Source of the DNA: Candidatus Bathyarchaeota archaeon
GTDB lineage: Archaea; Thermoproteota; Bathyarchaeia; TCS64
Assembly (NCBI GenBank): GCA_016783455.1
Contig: JADHWN010000019.1
Location: 1 to 40,610 of the forward strand
Direction: 5' to 3'
DNA: 40,610 nt
Below the pieces are notes generated by a model. The model ran no database searches. It was not told the DNA's origin and was given only the letters and a program-made list of their open reading frames with translations. Positions within the stretch are counted from its first letter, which is position 1, and each line of letters opens with the position of its first letter. Of this stretch, positions 33,186 through 40,476 are shown piece after piece. The position numbers and the translations under genes are program-made.

Positions 33186-34026
33186 TATGAAGGAGCTCTG
33201 GCTCACCCCCACGGCGTTACCGTCCATACCCGTCGAGGCCGAGGTAATCTGCCCCGACGTCGTCGCAGGGAGGACTCTGAAAGACGTGAGTAGCCTTGAG
33301 GTCTACGTCGGGAACAAAACTCACATCCTCGGGGAGTTCTTCGAAGTAGAGGGAGAGCTGGCCGAGCAGGCGTCGGAGCAGATGATCGTCGTGGACGGAA
33401 CCTGCCAGACCGTGAAGTACATAGGGGCCAAGATGACCGCTGGCAGTGTCCACGTGAAGGGCTGCGCCGGGATGCACGCCGGGTCACAGATGTCGGGGGG
33501 CGAGATGCTGGTGGAGGGGAACACCCGGGACTGGGCCGGGGCCGAGATGAGCGGGGGGCTCCTCCGCATCCAGGACGACTCCCGCAACATGACGGGGGGC
33601 GCGTACAGGGGAAGCCCCGAGGGGATGACGGGGGGCTGCATAGTCGTGGAGGGGGACGCCGGCGTGGAGCTGGGCTCCTTCATGAGGCGTGGGATGATCG
33701 TCGTCAAGGGGGACGTCGCACCCTTCTGCGGGGTCCACATGAACGGGGGCGAGATCTTCATCATGGGCCAGGCCGCCCGGAGGCTCGGCGCCGAGGCGAA
33801 GGGGAACGGCGGCTTCATCGCGTGCCTCGGAGGGGTGGACGAGATCCTCCCAACCTATGTGCACGAGACCACCTACAAGCCCACGTTCATGAAGCTCTAC
33901 ATGAGGCAGCTCAGGGACGTACTGGGGTTAGAGGAGGCAGCGAGGTTCCTCGAGACCCCATTCAGGCGCTACGTAGGGGACCTGGCCGTCGGGGGGAACT
34001 GTGAGATCCTCGTAGCAGAAAAATAG
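33178..34026 (+). CDS. fwdC: Formylmethanofuran dehydrogenase subunit C
   Basis: A 282-residue beta-helix scaffold subunit, homologous to the C-terminal domain of glutamate synthase, that bridges subunits A and B. Repeated G-x-x-G-x-x-x-G units are seen from about residue 85 on: 'GAKMTAGSVHVKGCAGMHAG', 'GSQMSGGEMLVEGNTRDWAG', 'GAEMSGGLLRIQDDSRNMTG', 'GGCIVVEGDAGVELGSFM', 'RRGMIVVKGDVAPFCGVHM' and 'NGGEIFIMG'. The N-terminal ~80 residues are the usual cap. It overlaps ftr by eight bases and is followed 15 bases later by a RimK-type ligase. Confidence 0.94.
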   Translation: MPDMKELWLTPTALPSIPVEAEVICPDVVAGRTLKDVSSLEVYVGNKTHILGEFFEVEGELAEQASEQMIVVDGTCQTVKYIGAKMTAGSVHVKGCAGMHAGSQMSGGEMLVEGNTRDWAGAEMSGGLLRIQDDSRNMTGGAYRGSPEGMTGGCIVVEGDAGVELGSFMRRGMIVVKGDVAPFCGVHMNGGEIFIMGQAARRLGAEAKGNGGFIACLGGVDEILPTYVHETTYKPTFMKLYMRQLRDVLGLEEAARFLETPFRRYVGDLAVGGNCEILVAEK

Positions 34027-34041
34027 GTGGACTGAGAGGGC

Positions 34042-34917
34042 TTGAAGTTCGGCATAATCGCCTCCGACAGGAAGGAGTGGCACGTCCAGAGGCTGTCAGC
34101 CGCCCTCGAAAGCAGAGGGGCGGAGTCCCACATGCTCCCAGCCACCAGGTTTCACTCCCGTATATCTGCTCAGCCCAAGGTCTCGGTGAGGGGGTACCCC
34201 ATCGACGACTACGACGCGGTCATCGTCAGGAAGGTCCCCGGGGGGACGCCGGAGCAGGTCTTCTACAGGATGGACGTCCTCCACAGGCTGGAGGACATGG
34301 GGGTACGCGTCATCAACCCGGCCAAGTCCATCGAGAGGGCCGTGGACAAGTACTACACCTCGACCCTCCTGGAGGACGCGGGGATCAGCACGCCGAGGAC
34401 CGTGGTCACCGAGAGGTTCAGAGAGGCCATGGAGGCCTTCCAGGAGCTCGGGGGAGACGTCGTCGTCAAGCCCCTCTTCGGCTCCCTCGGCGAGGGCATG
34501 ACGAGGATCAGCGAGGAGGAGATCGCGTACAGGATCTTCAGGGCGCTGGAACGCATGGACAGCGTCTTCTACATCCAGGAGTTCATCCCCCACGGCGGAA
34601 TGGACCTCAGGGCCTTCGTCATAGGAGACGAGGTCGTGGCCTCCATGAGGAGACGGTCCGAGGGTTGGAAGACCAACATCTCAGCGGGGGGAAGGGCCGA
34701 AGCATACGACCTCGAGGAGGAGCTGGTCGAACTCAGCATCAAAGCTGCCAAGGCGATAGGGCTGGAGTACACGGGCGTGGACCTCCTACGCTCCGAGGAG
34801 GACGGAAGGGTCTACGTCGTGGAGCTCAACAGCGCCCCCGGGTGGCAGGGGCTCCAGACCGTGACGGACACGGACATAGCCCTTAGGATAACCGACTACA
34901 TCCTCGACACGAGCTGA
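34042..34917 (+). CDS. RimK-family ATP-grasp ligase, possibly cofactor glutamylation
   Basis: A 291-residue ATP-grasp protein of the RimK/MptN/CofF type, which forms amide bonds between a carboxylate and an amino acid, usually glutamate. Motifs: 'VIVRKVPGGTPEQVFYRMDV', 'RVINPAKSIERAVDKYYTST', 'PRTVVTERFREAMEAFQELG', the nucleotide-binding 'DVVVKPLFGSLGEGMTRI', 'FYIQEFIPHGGMDLRAFV', and the metal-binding 'EYTGVDLLRSEE...VVELNSAPGWQGLQ'. TTG start with AGGTGG upstream. It is 15 bases after fwdC and 5 before the nucleotidyltransferase gene, so co-transcription with the C1 genes is likely. The MptN role (glutamate addition to tetrahydromethanopterin) is plausible from context but not proven. Confidence 0.85.
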   Translation: MKFGIIASDRKEWHVQRLSAALESRGAESHMLPATRFHSRISAQPKVSVRGYPIDDYDAVIVRKVPGGTPEQVFYRMDVLHRLEDMGVRVINPAKSIERAVDKYYTSTLLEDAGISTPRTVVTERFREAMEAFQELGGDVVVKPLFGSLGEGMTRISEEEIAYRIFRALERMDSVFYIQEFIPHGGMDLRAFVIGDEVVASMRRRSEGWKTNISAGGRAEAYDLEEELVELSIKAAKAIGLEYTGVDLLRSEEDGRVYVVELNSAPGWQGLQTVTDTDIALRITDYILDTS

Positions 34918-34922
34918 ATGAA

Positions 34923-35924
34923 ATGGCCGACAGCCCGCTCAGGGACGGCGACGCCATCCTGACCACCCACGGCTTCGTCTTCTACGTCTTCGGCTACGAG
35001 CACCCCGCCGACAGGTACCACGGGTTCCTGAAGTACGTCCCCCGAGACAGGTCCGACGCATTCGAAATCGAGTGGCTGGACCTGGGCTGGAGGATGGAGG
35101 GCAGGGACATAATCCGTCCCCTAGAGCTATACAGCCCGGAGAGCTACCCTATGATGGTCGAGGGATTCCGAGAGCACTTCCCGGAGTACCTCTATCACTC
35201 GGAGCAGCTGGACAGGTGGATGATCACCGTCCCCAGGGACCACATCAAGAGGATCTTCCGTCCCTCAGAGCGGCTCAAGGAGATAATGGGGAACGGTGCA
35301 GGAGACAGCCTTGAAGTAGACGCCCTCGAACTCATCCAAAAGCTGGCTGAGACCTCAGGGGTCTCCACCGATTTCTTCGGTGTCCACGGCTCCATCAACC
35401 TTGGCACCAGCCGCGAGGAGAGCGACATCGACCTATCCGTCTACGGGGCGCCCAACTTCAGGCTCGTGAAGAAAGGGCTGCTGGAGGCAGAGGAGGCGGG
35501 GCTGCTGAGCCTCAAGAGGGGAGATCGCGCCGAGAGGAGGAGGCTTAACAGTGGAGCCTACAACGGCAGGGACTTTGTTGTCAACGCCACTAGGCTAGCC
35601 TCAGAGATCGATGATAGGCCCCGGAGCTACAGGCCGATCGGTCCGGTGGAGGCGGAGTGCCTCTGCGTCAGAGATGACGCGGCGATTTTCAGGCCGGCCG
35701 TCTACGGGGTGCAGGGATGCACGTCCCCCGATGAGGCTGAAAATATCGGCGAGGTCACCGAGGTCGTCTCCATGATCGGGTCCTACAGGGACCTCGTGGC
35801 GAGGGGGGAGAGGATTAAAGTGAGGGGCTTCCTGGAGGAGGTGGCCCGGGGGGATGAGAGATGGCTGAGGGTCGTGGTCGGCTCAGGCAGGGCCGGGGAG
35901 TACCTCGACTGGCGCGAAGCCTAG
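34923..35924 (+). CDS. Predicted archaeal nucleotidyltransferase, paralogue 1
   Basis: A 333-residue protein in three parts. An N-terminal domain (about 1-115) begins 'HGFVFYVFGYEHPADRYHGF' and includes 'FLKYVP' and 'PRDHIKRIFRPSERLKEI'. A minimal nucleotidyltransferase fold centres on 'FFGVHGSINLGTSREESDID' (G156-S157, acidic D168/D170, then LSVYG). A C-terminal segment, 'RIKVRGFLEEVARGDERWLR', looks like a small beta barrel. Predicted to transfer a nucleotide to an unknown target. It is homologous over its whole length to the gene at 37188, on the other side of the GTPase. Its stop shares the CTAG with the stop of the convergent GTPase gene (four-base overlap). Confidence 0.75.
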   Translation: MADSPLRDGDAILTTHGFVFYVFGYEHPADRYHGFLKYVPRDRSDAFEIEWLDLGWRMEGRDIIRPLELYSPESYPMMVEGFREHFPEYLYHSEQLDRWMITVPRDHIKRIFRPSERLKEIMGNGAGDSLEVDALELIQKLAETSGVSTDFFGVHGSINLGTSREESDIDLSVYGAPNFRLVKKGLLEAEEAGLLSLKRGDRAERRRLNSGAYNGRDFVVNATRLASEIDDRPRSYRPIGPVEAECLCVRDDAAIFRPAVYGVQGCTSPDEAENIGEVTEVVSMIGSYRDLVARGERIKVRGFLEEVARGDERWLRVVVGSGRAGEYLDWREA

Positions 35925-37090
35925 GCGTGGAACTGCACCGTGTCGCCGTCGGATAGGGGCCTGTCGAGGCCCACCCGCTCAGAGTCGAACTTGGCGCTGG
36001 GCCCCCAGATCTTGGCGTACCTGAATCGCTTGTAGAAGTCGCTGTGGATGATCTTCGCGAGGCCGCCGACGGTGAGCCCCTCCCTGTCGACGATGGGCTC
36101 CTTGGAGGCCGGCTTCCCCGGCTGCTTGGTGTAGACACGGATTATCCCCAAGTTCCTGAAGAGGGTGTCCCCCAGGGTCTGCTGGAGGTCGGGCGTGTTC
36201 TGCGCTGAGATGACCATGACCTCCAGGGGGCTGGCCGCCTTCCTCAGGTCGTCTATTACGTCCTGGGAGTCCACGAGGTCGGCCTTGTTGGCGATTACCG
36301 TGGTGGGCCGGTAGACGGCGTTCCCGTAGATGGCGTCCTCGACGATGTCTATGGTGACACGTCCTTTCACCCTGAGGAGGGCGGACCTGATCTTGTACTC
36401 CCTGAGGAGGGCGACGACGTCCTCGGGGGTGCAGTCCACGAGCTCCCCGTCCCAGATGAACTGGATGTCCGAGCCGAAGCCCCTCCTGGTGATCTCCACC
36501 TCCCCGTCGGGCAGTGAGGTGAGTATCCGGGAGTTATCCAGCTCCTTGGCGATCATGAGGTAGTTGACCACGGGGTCGTCCGATAGGTCGACGACGATGG
36601 CGAGGCCGTCCGCGTTCCTGGCGATGCTGAGGACCTGGAACCCGTCGTTCCTCCCCTCGGAGGAGCCCTCGACGATGGGCGGCGCCTCCACGAGCTGGAG
36701 CTGTACGTCCTCGTAGGGCATCATACCCGGGGTGGGGACCCGGGTGGCGAAGGGCCAGGAGGCGACCTCGACAGTCGAGTTGGTCACGGCCCTCATGACG
36801 CTGCTCCGCCCCGCGTTGGTGGGGCCGATGAGGGCGACCTGGGCGGCCCCGGCCTTCTCGATGAAGTAGGAGGGGGCGCTCCTCCGCTTGGCCTGCTTCT
36901 TCTTCTGGTCGATCTCCTCCCGGAGCTGGGCCATCTGGCGCTTGACCTGGGAGCACATCTTCTCGGTGCCCTTGTGCTTGGGCACCAGGGAGAGGAACTC
37001 CCCCATGAGCTTGAGGCGGGTCTCCGGGGTCTTGGTCTGGGTGACCTCGTGCCACTTGGCCTTGGCCTCCGCTGGTAGGTTAGCTGGCAA
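35921..37090 (-). CDS. Drg/Obg-like TGS-domain GTPase with altered motifs
   Basis: A 389-residue ribosome/translation-type GTPase related to archaeal Drg/Rbg proteins. The N-terminus has a Lys-rich helical hairpin ('PKHKGTEKMCSQVKRQMAQL'). The P-loop region reads 'VALIGPTNAGRSSVMRAVTN', where the usual GK[ST] is GRS (R95 for Lys). The switch-II region reads 'LQLVEAPPIVEG' where DRG proteins have D-x-P-G-I-I-E-G, so Asp and Gly are changed. G4 is intact as 'TTVIANKADLVD'. The C-terminal TGS domain contains 'IRVYTKQPGKPASKEPIV', 'LTVGGLAKIIHSDFYKRFRY' and 'DGDTVQFHA'. Start TTG 37090, with a TATA-like CGTTTTATTG about 35-45 bases upstream. GTP binding or hydrolysis may be changed. Confidence 0.85.
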   Translation of the reverse strand: MPANLPAEAKAKWHEVTQTKTPETRLKLMGEFLSLVPKHKGTEKMCSQVKRQMAQLREEIDQKKKQAKRRSAPSYFIEKAGAAQVALIGPTNAGRSSVMRAVTNSTVEVASWPFATRVPTPGMMPYEDVQLQLVEAPPIVEGSSEGRNDGFQVLSIARNADGLAIVVDLSDDPVVNYLMIAKELDNSRILTSLPDGEVEITRRGFGSDIQFIWDGELVDCTPEDVVALLREYKIRSALLRVKGRVTIDIVEDAIYGNAVYRPTTVIANKADLVDSQDVIDDLRKAASPLEVMVISAQNTPDLQQTLGDTLFRNLGIIRVYTKQPGKPASKEPIVDREGLTVGGLAKIIHSDFYKRFRYAKIWGPSAKFDSERVGLDRPLSDGDTVQFHA

Positions 37091-37187
37091 CCCCGGTCAC
37101 ACCCAGTGTAAGAGGGAGGGAGGCAATAAAACGACTTCGGAAAAGGGGGTCAACGTTATTACAGTGGGGTGTCGAGGGTTCTCTGAG

Positions 37188-38219
37188 ATGGGGAGGCCGA
37201 GGGACAGGGACTTCGTGGAGACACTGGAGGGGCTCTTGTTCTGCGTTGTGGGCTACCTCCACCCTCCGGACAGGGTCACAGCCTACCTCAAGTACGTCCC
37301 GGAGGAGGGGGGGAAGTGGAGAAGGGGTGAGACGGGGTACGCCCGGGTCCTCCCGTACTACCACGTCTCCCAGGTGGAGAACACCTACGACTATCTCAGG
37401 GAGAGCCATCCCCGCTACCTGTTCAGCTGCCCGGTGAGGAACATCACCGTCTCGTCGGTCCCACTTGAGTACGTGAAGAGATATTATCGGCCCGGGGAAC
37501 GCCTCGCGTCCATCGTCGAGGATGGCCCCAGGGACGATCTTGAGTACAGGCTGAGGGACCTGGTCACCATCCTGACGGGGCTCTCCGAGCTCAAAGCGGG
37601 TGACCTAGGGGTGACGGGCTCCATCCTGACGGGGAGCCACAGCCCGGATTTCTCGGACATGGACCTCACCGTCTACGGGGCTGATGCCTCTCTCCGGCTC
37701 AAGGGGGCACTCCTGGAGATGAGGGAGGAGCATGGCACGGTGCGGCCCTTCACCTCGGCGAAGAAGGAGGTCTGGAGCCGGGGGAGGGCGGGGAGGTTTC
37801 CCCTGAGCTTCGGGGAGCTCATGGAGTTCGCCGAGAGGCGGTGGAACTATGGCATCTTCATGGACACCTACTTCTCCGTCCATCCGGTACGAACAGACGA
37901 CGAGATAACAGAGGAGTACGGGGACCACACCTACACCCAGCTGGGGGCCGTCAAGGGGAGGGGGGTCATCAGCGACAGCTCCGAGTCCATCTACCTCCCC
38001 GCCCTGTACGGGGTCGAGGACGTGGAGTCTGAGAATCCGCTTGGCTCACAAATATCGGAGTTAGCCTCCTACGAGGGGCTCTACTGCGACATGTTCGACC
38101 CTGGGGACATGGTCGAGTTCTCGGGGGTGCTGGAGAAGGTGAGCGGGGACGCCGAGTATCTCCGTGTGGTGATCGGGGGGGCCGGATCGGAGCCCAGCTA
38201 CGTGAAACGAGCCCTTTGA
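37188..38219 (+). CDS. Predicted archaeal nucleotidyltransferase, paralogue 2
   Basis: A 343-residue protein with the same architecture as the gene at 34923. N-terminal 'LLFCVVGYLHPPDRVTAYLK' and 'VPLEYVKRYYRPGERLASIV' are matched by the paralogue; the nucleotidyltransferase core is 'GVTGSILTGSHSPDFSDMDL' (G144-S145, D157/D159, then TVYG). It ends with the barrel-like 'DMVEFSGVLEKVSGDAEYLR'. The frame is open far upstream, antisense to the GTPase, but homology with paralogue 1 places the start at ATG 37188. It is divergent from the GTPase gene and 58 bases before kae1. Target unknown. Confidence 0.75.
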   Translation: MGRPRDRDFVETLEGLLFCVVGYLHPPDRVTAYLKYVPEEGGKWRRGETGYARVLPYYHVSQVENTYDYLRESHPRYLFSCPVRNITVSSVPLEYVKRYYRPGERLASIVEDGPRDDLEYRLRDLVTILTGLSELKAGDLGVTGSILTGSHSPDFSDMDLTVYGADASLRLKGALLEMREEHGTVRPFTSAKKEVWSRGRAGRFPLSFGELMEFAERRWNYGIFMDTYFSVHPVRTDDEITEEYGDHTYTQLGAVKGRGVISDSSESIYLPALYGVEDVESENPLGSQISELASYEGLYCDMFDPGDMVEFSGVLEKVSGDAEYLRVVIGGAGSEPSYVKRAL

Positions 38220-38233
38220 CCCGCTTTCCATTA

Positions 38234-38244
38234 GTTTTTTAACG
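38234..38244 (+). promoter_or_regulatory. TATA-like box for kae1
   Basis: GTTTTTTAACG about 40 bases upstream of the kae1 TTG, in the only gap between the nucleotidyltransferase and kae1; it may also act as the T-rich terminator of the former. GAAGGGTAG nearer the start is a suitable ribosome-binding site. Confidence 0.4.
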
Positions 38245-38277
38245 TCTCGCCCCTCATGACTTTGAAGGGTAGCCCAT

Positions 38278-39273
38278 TTGGACGTCCTGACGTGCCTTGG
38301 TATCGAGTCCACAGCCGACAACCTGGGGGTAGGCATAGCCTCCTCGGACGGCAGGATACTGGCCAACGAGATCACCACCCACGTACCGGAGGAGGGGGGG
38401 ATCCATCCCAGGGAGGCGGCGAGGCACCACGCGGACGTCGTCGGGGACACGATCTCTAGGGCTCTGGCCACGGCAGGCATCACTTCAAGGGACCTTGACT
38501 TCATCGCCTTCGCCCAGGGACCGGGCCTGGGCCCATGCCTGAGGACGGGGGCCACGGCCGCCAGGGCCCTCTCCTCGTACCTGAAGGTGCCCTTGGTGGG
38601 GGTGAACCACTGCGTCGCCCACATCGAGATCGGGAGGCTCACCGAGGATGCAGTGGATCCCCTGACGCTCTACGTCTCAGGGGGGAACACCATCGTCACC
38701 GGCTACGAGGCTGGGAGGTACCGTGTCTTCGGGGAGACCCTGGACATCGCCGTGGGCAACTGCCTGGACGTCTTCGCTAGGGCTGCGGAGCTCCCGTACC
38801 CCGGGGGGCCCGCGGTGGAGGAGCTGGCCCTGAAGGGCGAGAAGCTGATCCCGCTCCCCTACGTCGTGAAGGGGATGGACCTCAGCTACAGCGGGCTCCT
38901 GACAGCGGCGATGGGGGAGCTCAGGAAGGCAGAGCACAGCCTGGAGGACATATGCTTCAGCCTCCAGGAGACGGCCTACGGGATGCTGGGGGAGGTGACC
39001 GAGAGGGCCCTAGCCCACACGGGGAAGGGCGAGCTGCTACTGACGGGGGGCGTCGGGGCGAACAAGAGGCTGAGGTCGATGATCAGCCTCATCGCGGAGG
39101 AGCACGGGGCGGCGGCCAAGTTCGTGCCCATCAGGTATGCCACGGACAACGGGGCGATGATCGCCTGGACGGGGGTGGTGGCCTACATGAGTGGAGTTAG
39201 GACGCCGGTGGAGTCTAGCTTCATCGACAGCAGGTGGAGGCTTGACGAGGTGGAGGTCCCATGGAGGAGTTAA
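38278..39273 (+). CDS. kae1: tRNA N6-threonylcarbamoyladenosine synthase Kae1
   Basis: Catalytic KEOPS subunit that transfers threonylcarbamoyl to A37 of ANN-decoding tRNAs. The 331-residue protein has the ASKHA-fold signatures 'LGIESTADNLGVGIASSDG', 'IHPREAARHHADVV', 'FAQGPGLGPCLRTGATAA', the iron-binding 'VGVNHCVAHIEIGRL' (H111, H115), 'LYVSGGNTIVTGYE', 'ETLDIAVGNCLDVFARAAEL', 'LLTGGVGANKRLRSM' and 'YATDNGAMIAWTG'. TTG start. It is not fused to Bud32, which follows as a separate gene overlapping by 13 bases. Confidence 0.95.
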   Translation: MDVLTCLGIESTADNLGVGIASSDGRILANEITTHVPEEGGIHPREAARHHADVVGDTISRALATAGITSRDLDFIAFAQGPGLGPCLRTGATAARALSSYLKVPLVGVNHCVAHIEIGRLTEDAVDPLTLYVSGGNTIVTGYEAGRYRVFGETLDIAVGNCLDVFARAAELPYPGGPAVEELALKGEKLIPLPYVVKGMDLSYSGLLTAAMGELRKAEHSLEDICFSLQETAYGMLGEVTERALAHTGKGELLLTGGVGANKRLRSMISLIAEEHGAAAKFVPIRYATDNGAMIAWTGVVAYMSGVRTPVESSFIDSRWRLDEVEVPWRS

Positions 39274-39902
39274 TACTCATCGCGAAGGGGGCAGAGGCGG
39301 ACCTCCTGCTAGACCCCGACTGGAACGGGGTGAAGGCCCTCATCAAGAGGAGGGGTGAGAAGAGATACCGGCATCCCGAGCTGGACAGGGAGATACGCCG
39401 GCAGAGGACGATACACGAGGCCTCGATTATCCACAGGGCTAAGGGGGCCGGGGTCCCCACGCCGGTCATCTACCAGGTTGACCCCGACGATGCGACCATC
39501 GTCATGGAGTTCGTGGAGGGGGAGAGGGTGAGGGATATCGTCGAATGTCTCCCCGGGGAGGAGAGGCGGCGGCTCTTCAAGGTCATAGGTGTAATGGCTG
39601 GGCGCCTCCACCGGGCGAGTATCATCCACGGCGACCTCACGACATCCAACATCATCAACACCGCAGAGGGGCCCGTCTTCGTGGATTTCGGATTGGGGGA
39701 GGTATCGAGCGAGACTGAGAAGAGGGGGGTCGACCTCAATCTGATGCACAGGATGCTCACCAGCACCCACTTCAGGCACACGGAGGAGCTCTTCGCAGCA
39801 TTCGAGAAGGGCTATAGGGAGAGCCTGGGGGAGGAGGCGGAGGAGGCGCTGGAGAGGATGGAGGAGATCTCGAGGAGGGGGAGGTACATTGAGAGAGAGT
39901 AA
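39261..39902 (+). CDS. bud32: KEOPS kinase/ATPase Bud32
   Basis: Small atypical kinase (213 residues) that supports Kae1 in tRNA t6A formation. Motifs: 'LILIAKGAEADLLL' (N-lobe), 'ALIKRRGEKRYRHPELDREI', 'EASIIHRAKGAGVPTPVIYQ', 'TIVMEFVEGERVRDIV', the catalytic 'SIIHGDLTTSNIIN', 'PVFVDFGLGEVSSETEKRGV' in DFG position and 'HFRHTEELFAAFEKGYRES'. Overlaps kae1 by 13 bases and rdgB by 14, so the three genes are translationally coupled. Confidence 0.95.
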   Translation: MEELILIAKGAEADLLLDPDWNGVKALIKRRGEKRYRHPELDREIRRQRTIHEASIIHRAKGAGVPTPVIYQVDPDDATIVMEFVEGERVRDIVECLPGEERRRLFKVIGVMAGRLHRASIIHGDLTTSNIINTAEGPVFVDFGLGEVSSETEKRGVDLNLMHRMLTSTHFRHTEELFAAFEKGYRESLGEEAEEALERMEEISRRGRYIERE

Positions 39903-40452
39903 GATCTGGATGGCGACGAGCAGCGACGACAAGTACACCGAGGCGAGGGATATCCTAACCGAGTTCGGAGTGGAGCTTGAGAGAATAGATGTCGAGAAGA
40001 TCGAGGTTCAGGCGGACGACCCCGTGGAGATCGTGGTGTACAGCCTCCGGCAGATGGAGGACGACGGGAGGGCGGTGGTCATGGAGGACGCCGGCATCTT
40101 CATAGAGCACCTCGGGGGATTCCCTGGTCCCTATTCTTCGTATGTTCTCGGGAGGCTGGGCAATCCTGGGATATTGAAGCTCATGGAGGACGTCGAGGAC
40201 AGGAGCGCCCACTACCAGTCTGCTGTAGCCATCCGAAGTGGGAACGAGATTAGTAGCTTCCGAGGCTACGTTAGGGGAACCATAGCGAGCAGTGTCAAGG
40301 GGACTGGGGGCTTCGGCTACGACCCTATCTTCATCCCCGACGAAGGCGATGGGAGAACCTTCGGTGAGATGACAGAGGAAGAGAAAAACGTCATTTCACA
40401 CCGGGCCAGAGCATTTAGAAAGCTCGGGGAGTGGTTAGCAAGCTCCCCTTAA
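39889..40452 (+). CDS. rdgB: XTP/dITP diphosphatase (HAM1/RdgB)
   Basis: House-cleaning enzyme that removes non-canonical purine nucleoside triphosphates. The 187-residue protein has 'IWMATSSDDKYTEARDILTE' (the S/T-x-N-x-x-K loop, here with Asp at the Asn position), 'VVMEDAGIFIEHLGGFPGPY' followed by 'SSYVLGRLGN', 'KGTGGFGYDPIFIPDEGDGR', 'TFGEMTEEEKNVISHRARAF'. TTG start inside bud32. It ends the KEOPS-type operon and is followed by an AT-rich, gene-free region. Confidence 0.93.
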   Translation: MRESKIWMATSSDDKYTEARDILTEFGVELERIDVEKIEVQADDPVEIVVYSLRQMEDDGRAVVMEDAGIFIEHLGGFPGPYSSYVLGRLGNPGILKLMEDVEDRSAHYQSAVAIRSGNEISSFRGYVRGTIASSVKGTGGFGYDPIFIPDEGDGRTFGEMTEEEKNVISHRARAFRKLGEWLASSP

Positions 40453-40470
40453 ATTTTCCTTTTTAAAAAA
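40453..40470 (+). terminator. T-rich probable terminator after rdgB
   Basis: AATTTTCCTTTTTAAAAA directly after the rdgB stop fits an archaeal T-tract terminator of the kae1-bud32-rdgB unit. Confidence 0.5.
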
Positions 40471-40476
40471 TAGGTA

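Noticed and set aside
33400-33800. Repeated glycine-rich DNA that looks like tandem repeats
   Set aside because: It encodes the natural beta-helix repeats of FwdC, so it is protein-level repetition.
36888-37187. Upstream extension of the second nucleotidyltransferase frame
   Set aside because: It is antisense to the conserved GTPase N-terminus; paralogue alignment puts the start at 37188.
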